From: CAZHMB01 sp964533515
GTDB lineage: Archaea; Nanobdellota; Nanobdellia; Pacearchaeales; GW2011-AR1
Direction of reading: 5' to 3'
NCBI GenBank assembly: GCA_964533515.1
Contig: CAZHMB010000032.1
Coordinates: forward strand, 1 to 5,822
Length of the DNA stretch: 5,822 bases
A program made the position numbers and the translations under genes. Within the stretch, counting starts at the first letter, position 1; each line of letters opens with the position of its first letter. Positions 4,363 to 5,822 of this stretch are shown here, piece after piece. Under the pieces are notes generated by a model. That model had not been told where the DNA came from, did no database searches, and was given only the letters and a program-made list of their open reading frames with translations.

Positions 4363-4394
4363 AATAATCTTTTTTTAACTTTTTCTTTTTTATT
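4363..4394 (+). repeat. T-rich terminator-like tract (copy 2 of the 32-bp repeat)
   Basis: The 32 bp are identical to 2062-2093, including T runs of 7, 5 and 6. It lies just downstream of the stop of the minus-strand glycoside-hydrolase-like gene, but its T runs are on the plus strand. It would therefore end rightward transcripts coming from trmB or from the preceding stretch. Confidence 0.7.
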
Positions 4395-4403
4395 CTTTTT
4401 TTT

Positions 4404-5822
4404 CTATTCTAGATAAACCGGACTTTCACCCAATGTAATACTTGTTGAACTTGTTTCTGTATCAAAAAACCCCGGATAACTCTCTCCCGAATTCTGAAGT
4501 ATTAAACCATTTTCAAAATGAGGAACAGCTTCGGTGATTGTAACACTTCCACTGATACCCAAATCACTTAATGAAACTGTCTTACTTGTTGCACCTGATT
4601 CTTCCCAATAATCCCACCACACAACATAAATTGGTTCTCCATCTTTCATGAATTTGTATAAATAAACATTTGAGACAACTTCAGTTTCTATAATATTATC
4701 CCAGTCGGAACCTTCTAGTTTATCGACCATAAGTTTGTATGAATAATAAGAGAGTTTTTTGACGCCATAACCTAAGTCATCCATATCACTTCCAACTCTT
4801 TGATTTTTAAGACCATTATATTTTAATCCAATTTTGCTGAAATAATGATCCGGATTATTTGTCCAAGTCATCTCATAGGTATTTACCCAAAATATCTTTT
4901 CAAGACCATCTTTTAGTAATGAAGAATATATTTGAACCACTGATTGGGCTTGTTTTGACTCTGAAAAACCATTATCCACATTGGGGGCTTCCCATTCCCA
5001 TTCAGTCCAAGAAAAAGATGCAGACTGCAATCCAGTTTGTGTTAACCATAATTCAGTATCACTATACCCAAACTTTTCAAATAGAGAGCTCATTGGAATG
5101 AATAATTCTTCCCATTTTTGTCTAATTCCTTTTCCCCCTCCTAATTCCACAAAGAATTTGCTAAACTGATGCCCATCCATATATTTTGAATAACTATCAG
5201 GACTAAAAATAACAATTAAGTCTTCATTAGAATAGTCATATTGATTATATCTCCCATCATAATAATCCAAATATGTTCCACCATTGTTCGTTATATTTTG
5301 TTCTACAGATTCAATATAGTCCAATTCTTCAAAAAATGCATTGTAATACCCCTCTTTAGTTTCTGGATTGTATGGGACATCATAATAGCTATCTGGCTGA
5401 CCTTCTGTTCCAGAACTTATGAATTTTATTTCTGAGTCAATACCTTTTATAGCTTGATAAGAAAGCCGGGTGTAAATTGCAAGTCTTTGTGGGGGTATAC
5501 CTGTATTCTCTCCATCAGACTCCGAAACTAATCCCCAATAATCTGTGCCGGAGTAAAAATTCAATAAATTTGCGATATAATTATGAAACTCTGAGGGTTT
5601 AATAAAACCAGATTCCCCGCTAATAATATTTTTATTTATAACAACACTTGGAAAGATAACTACACTATCATCAAAAACTTGGTATGAATTATAACTGCCA
5701 GTCATTACAGCTATCCAATGGGAATCTAAATCAATTACTGCTTCAGCATCTACAGAATTATCTGAATAATTCTTAGGTACAAAAAGCCCGAAAGGACTAT
5801 CTTCATAATCTATCCCCCAATC
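4404..5822 (-). CDS. Glycoside-hydrolase-like TIM-barrel protein, partial at its N-terminus
   Basis: The frame is open to the right edge, so the 472 visible residues lack the true start; the ATG at 5705 is internal. Numbered from that Met, the preceding 39 residues include SPFGLFVP, like the opening of GH39-type barrels. YWGLVSESD (56-64) occupies the place of the usual acid/base motif (NEP), with E62 kept. IKFISSG (93-99) and IFWVNTYEMTW (271-281) look like later barrel strands. ELWLTQTG (218-225) matches the strand normally ending in TE(T/F)G with the catalytic nucleophile; here that residue is Gln223. Residues from about 345 form a beta-sandwich ending in SPVYLE, common at the end of such enzymes. 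Any secretion signal would lie outside the window. It may be a cell-surface glycan enzyme or a non-catalytic glycan-binding relative. The exact GH family is not certain. Confidence 0.72.
   Translation of the reverse strand, partial: DWGIDYEDSPFGLFVPKNYSDNSVDAEAVIDLDSHWIAVMTGSYNSYQVFDDSVVIFPSVVINKNIISGESGFIKPSEFHNYIANLLNFYSGTDYWGLVSESDGENTGIPPQRLAIYTRLSYQAIKGIDSEIKFISSGTEGQPDSYYDVPYNPETKEGYYNAFFEELDYIESVEQNITNNGGTYLDYYDGRYNQYDYSNEDLIVIFSPDSYSKYMDGHQFSKFFVELGGGKGIRQKWEELFIPMSSLFEKFGYSDTELWLTQTGLQSASFSWTEWEWEAPNVDNGFSESKQAQSVVQIYSSLLKDGLEKIFWVNTYEMTWTNNPDHYFSKIGLKYNGLKNQRVGSDMDDLGYGVKKLSYYSYKLMVDKLEGSDWDNIIETEVVSNVYLYKFMKDGEPIYVVWWDYWEESGATSKTVSLSDLGISGSVTITEAVPHFENGLILQNSGESYPGFFDTETSSTSITLGESPVYLE

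Larger units (their letters stand above)
4107..4403. other. Gene-poor stretch between trmB and the glycoside-hydrolase-like gene
   Basis: These 297 bp lie between two converging genes. I find no convincing protein gene, tRNA, or box C/D RNA. Two short plus-strand frames exist: an in-frame continuation of trmB past its TAG to a TAA at 4194-4196, and a 38-codon frame at 4160-4276. Both lack a good ribosome-binding site. The stretch holds a group of inverted repeats (4226-4305) and ends in a T-rich tract identical to the one after the DUF5654-like gene. It could be a long 3' region, a small RNA, or the remnant of a mobile or repeated element. Confidence 0.5.

Noticed and set aside
4107..4403. 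tRNA or box C/D small RNA gene in the gene-poor stretch
   Set aside because: No T-arm-like GTTC(A/G)A segment with a cloverleaf, and no properly spaced C and D boxes, could be found on either strand.
4859..5435. Three plus-strand frames (4859-5101, 4981-5169, 5241-5435)
   Set aside because: All are antisense to the continuous glycoside-hydrolase-like frame and have no start signals.
4404..5705. Treating the ATG at 5705 as the start of the glycoside-hydrolase-like gene
   Set aside because: The frame continues without a stop for 39 codons to the window edge, and those residues (SPFGLFVP) fit the start of the barrel.

Overview
This AT-rich window most likely comes from an archaeon, possibly one of the small-genome DPANN lineages (Woesearchaeota/Pacearchaeota type); the lineage is an inference. 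The support is: an archaeal-style ftsZ start, an FKBP of the long archaeal type, a TrmB-family regulator, TATA boxes about 25 bp upstream of start codons (leaderless transcripts), and T-rich tracts after genes in place of bacterial terminators. Genes inside clusters instead use GAGGT or GGAGG ribosome-binding sites.

Left part (1-1668, all minus strand): read in the direction of transcription, this is a stand-alone response-regulator receiver domain, an unrecognised 71-residue protein, an SlyD-like/FKBP26-like peptidyl-prolyl isomerase, and the first 71 codons of ftsZ, which runs off the left edge. The 71-residue gene and the FKBP gene overlap by 14 bp. The 71-residue gene and ftsZ each have their own leaderless-type TATA box.

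Middle (1800-3350): a plus-strand gene for a two-helix membrane protein (DUF5654-like) has a TATA box, the strongest Shine-Dalgarno site in the window, and a T-rich terminator. Converging on it is a tightly packed minus-strand cluster: an AAA_28-type P-loop NTPase, an unrecognised 126-residue helical protein, and an unrecognised 55-residue basic protein.

Right part (3239-5822): a trmB-family regulator is divergent from the NTPase cluster, and its likely start is the ATG at 3348, not the GTG at 3303. After it comes a 297-bp stretch with no convincing gene. It is rich in perfect inverted repeats and ends in a 32-bp T-rich sequence identical to the DUF5654 terminator. The window closes with a long minus-strand gene, open at the right edge, for a glycoside-hydrolase-like TIM-barrel protein with a C-terminal beta-sandwich. 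It seems to carry Gln where the catalytic nucleophile Glu is expected.

I see no CRISPR array, tRNA, rRNA or insertion sequence. No clearly new defence or metabolic system is demonstrable. The least explained parts are the NTPase/126-aa/55-aa cluster, the inverted-repeat stretch, and the possible pseudo-enzyme.
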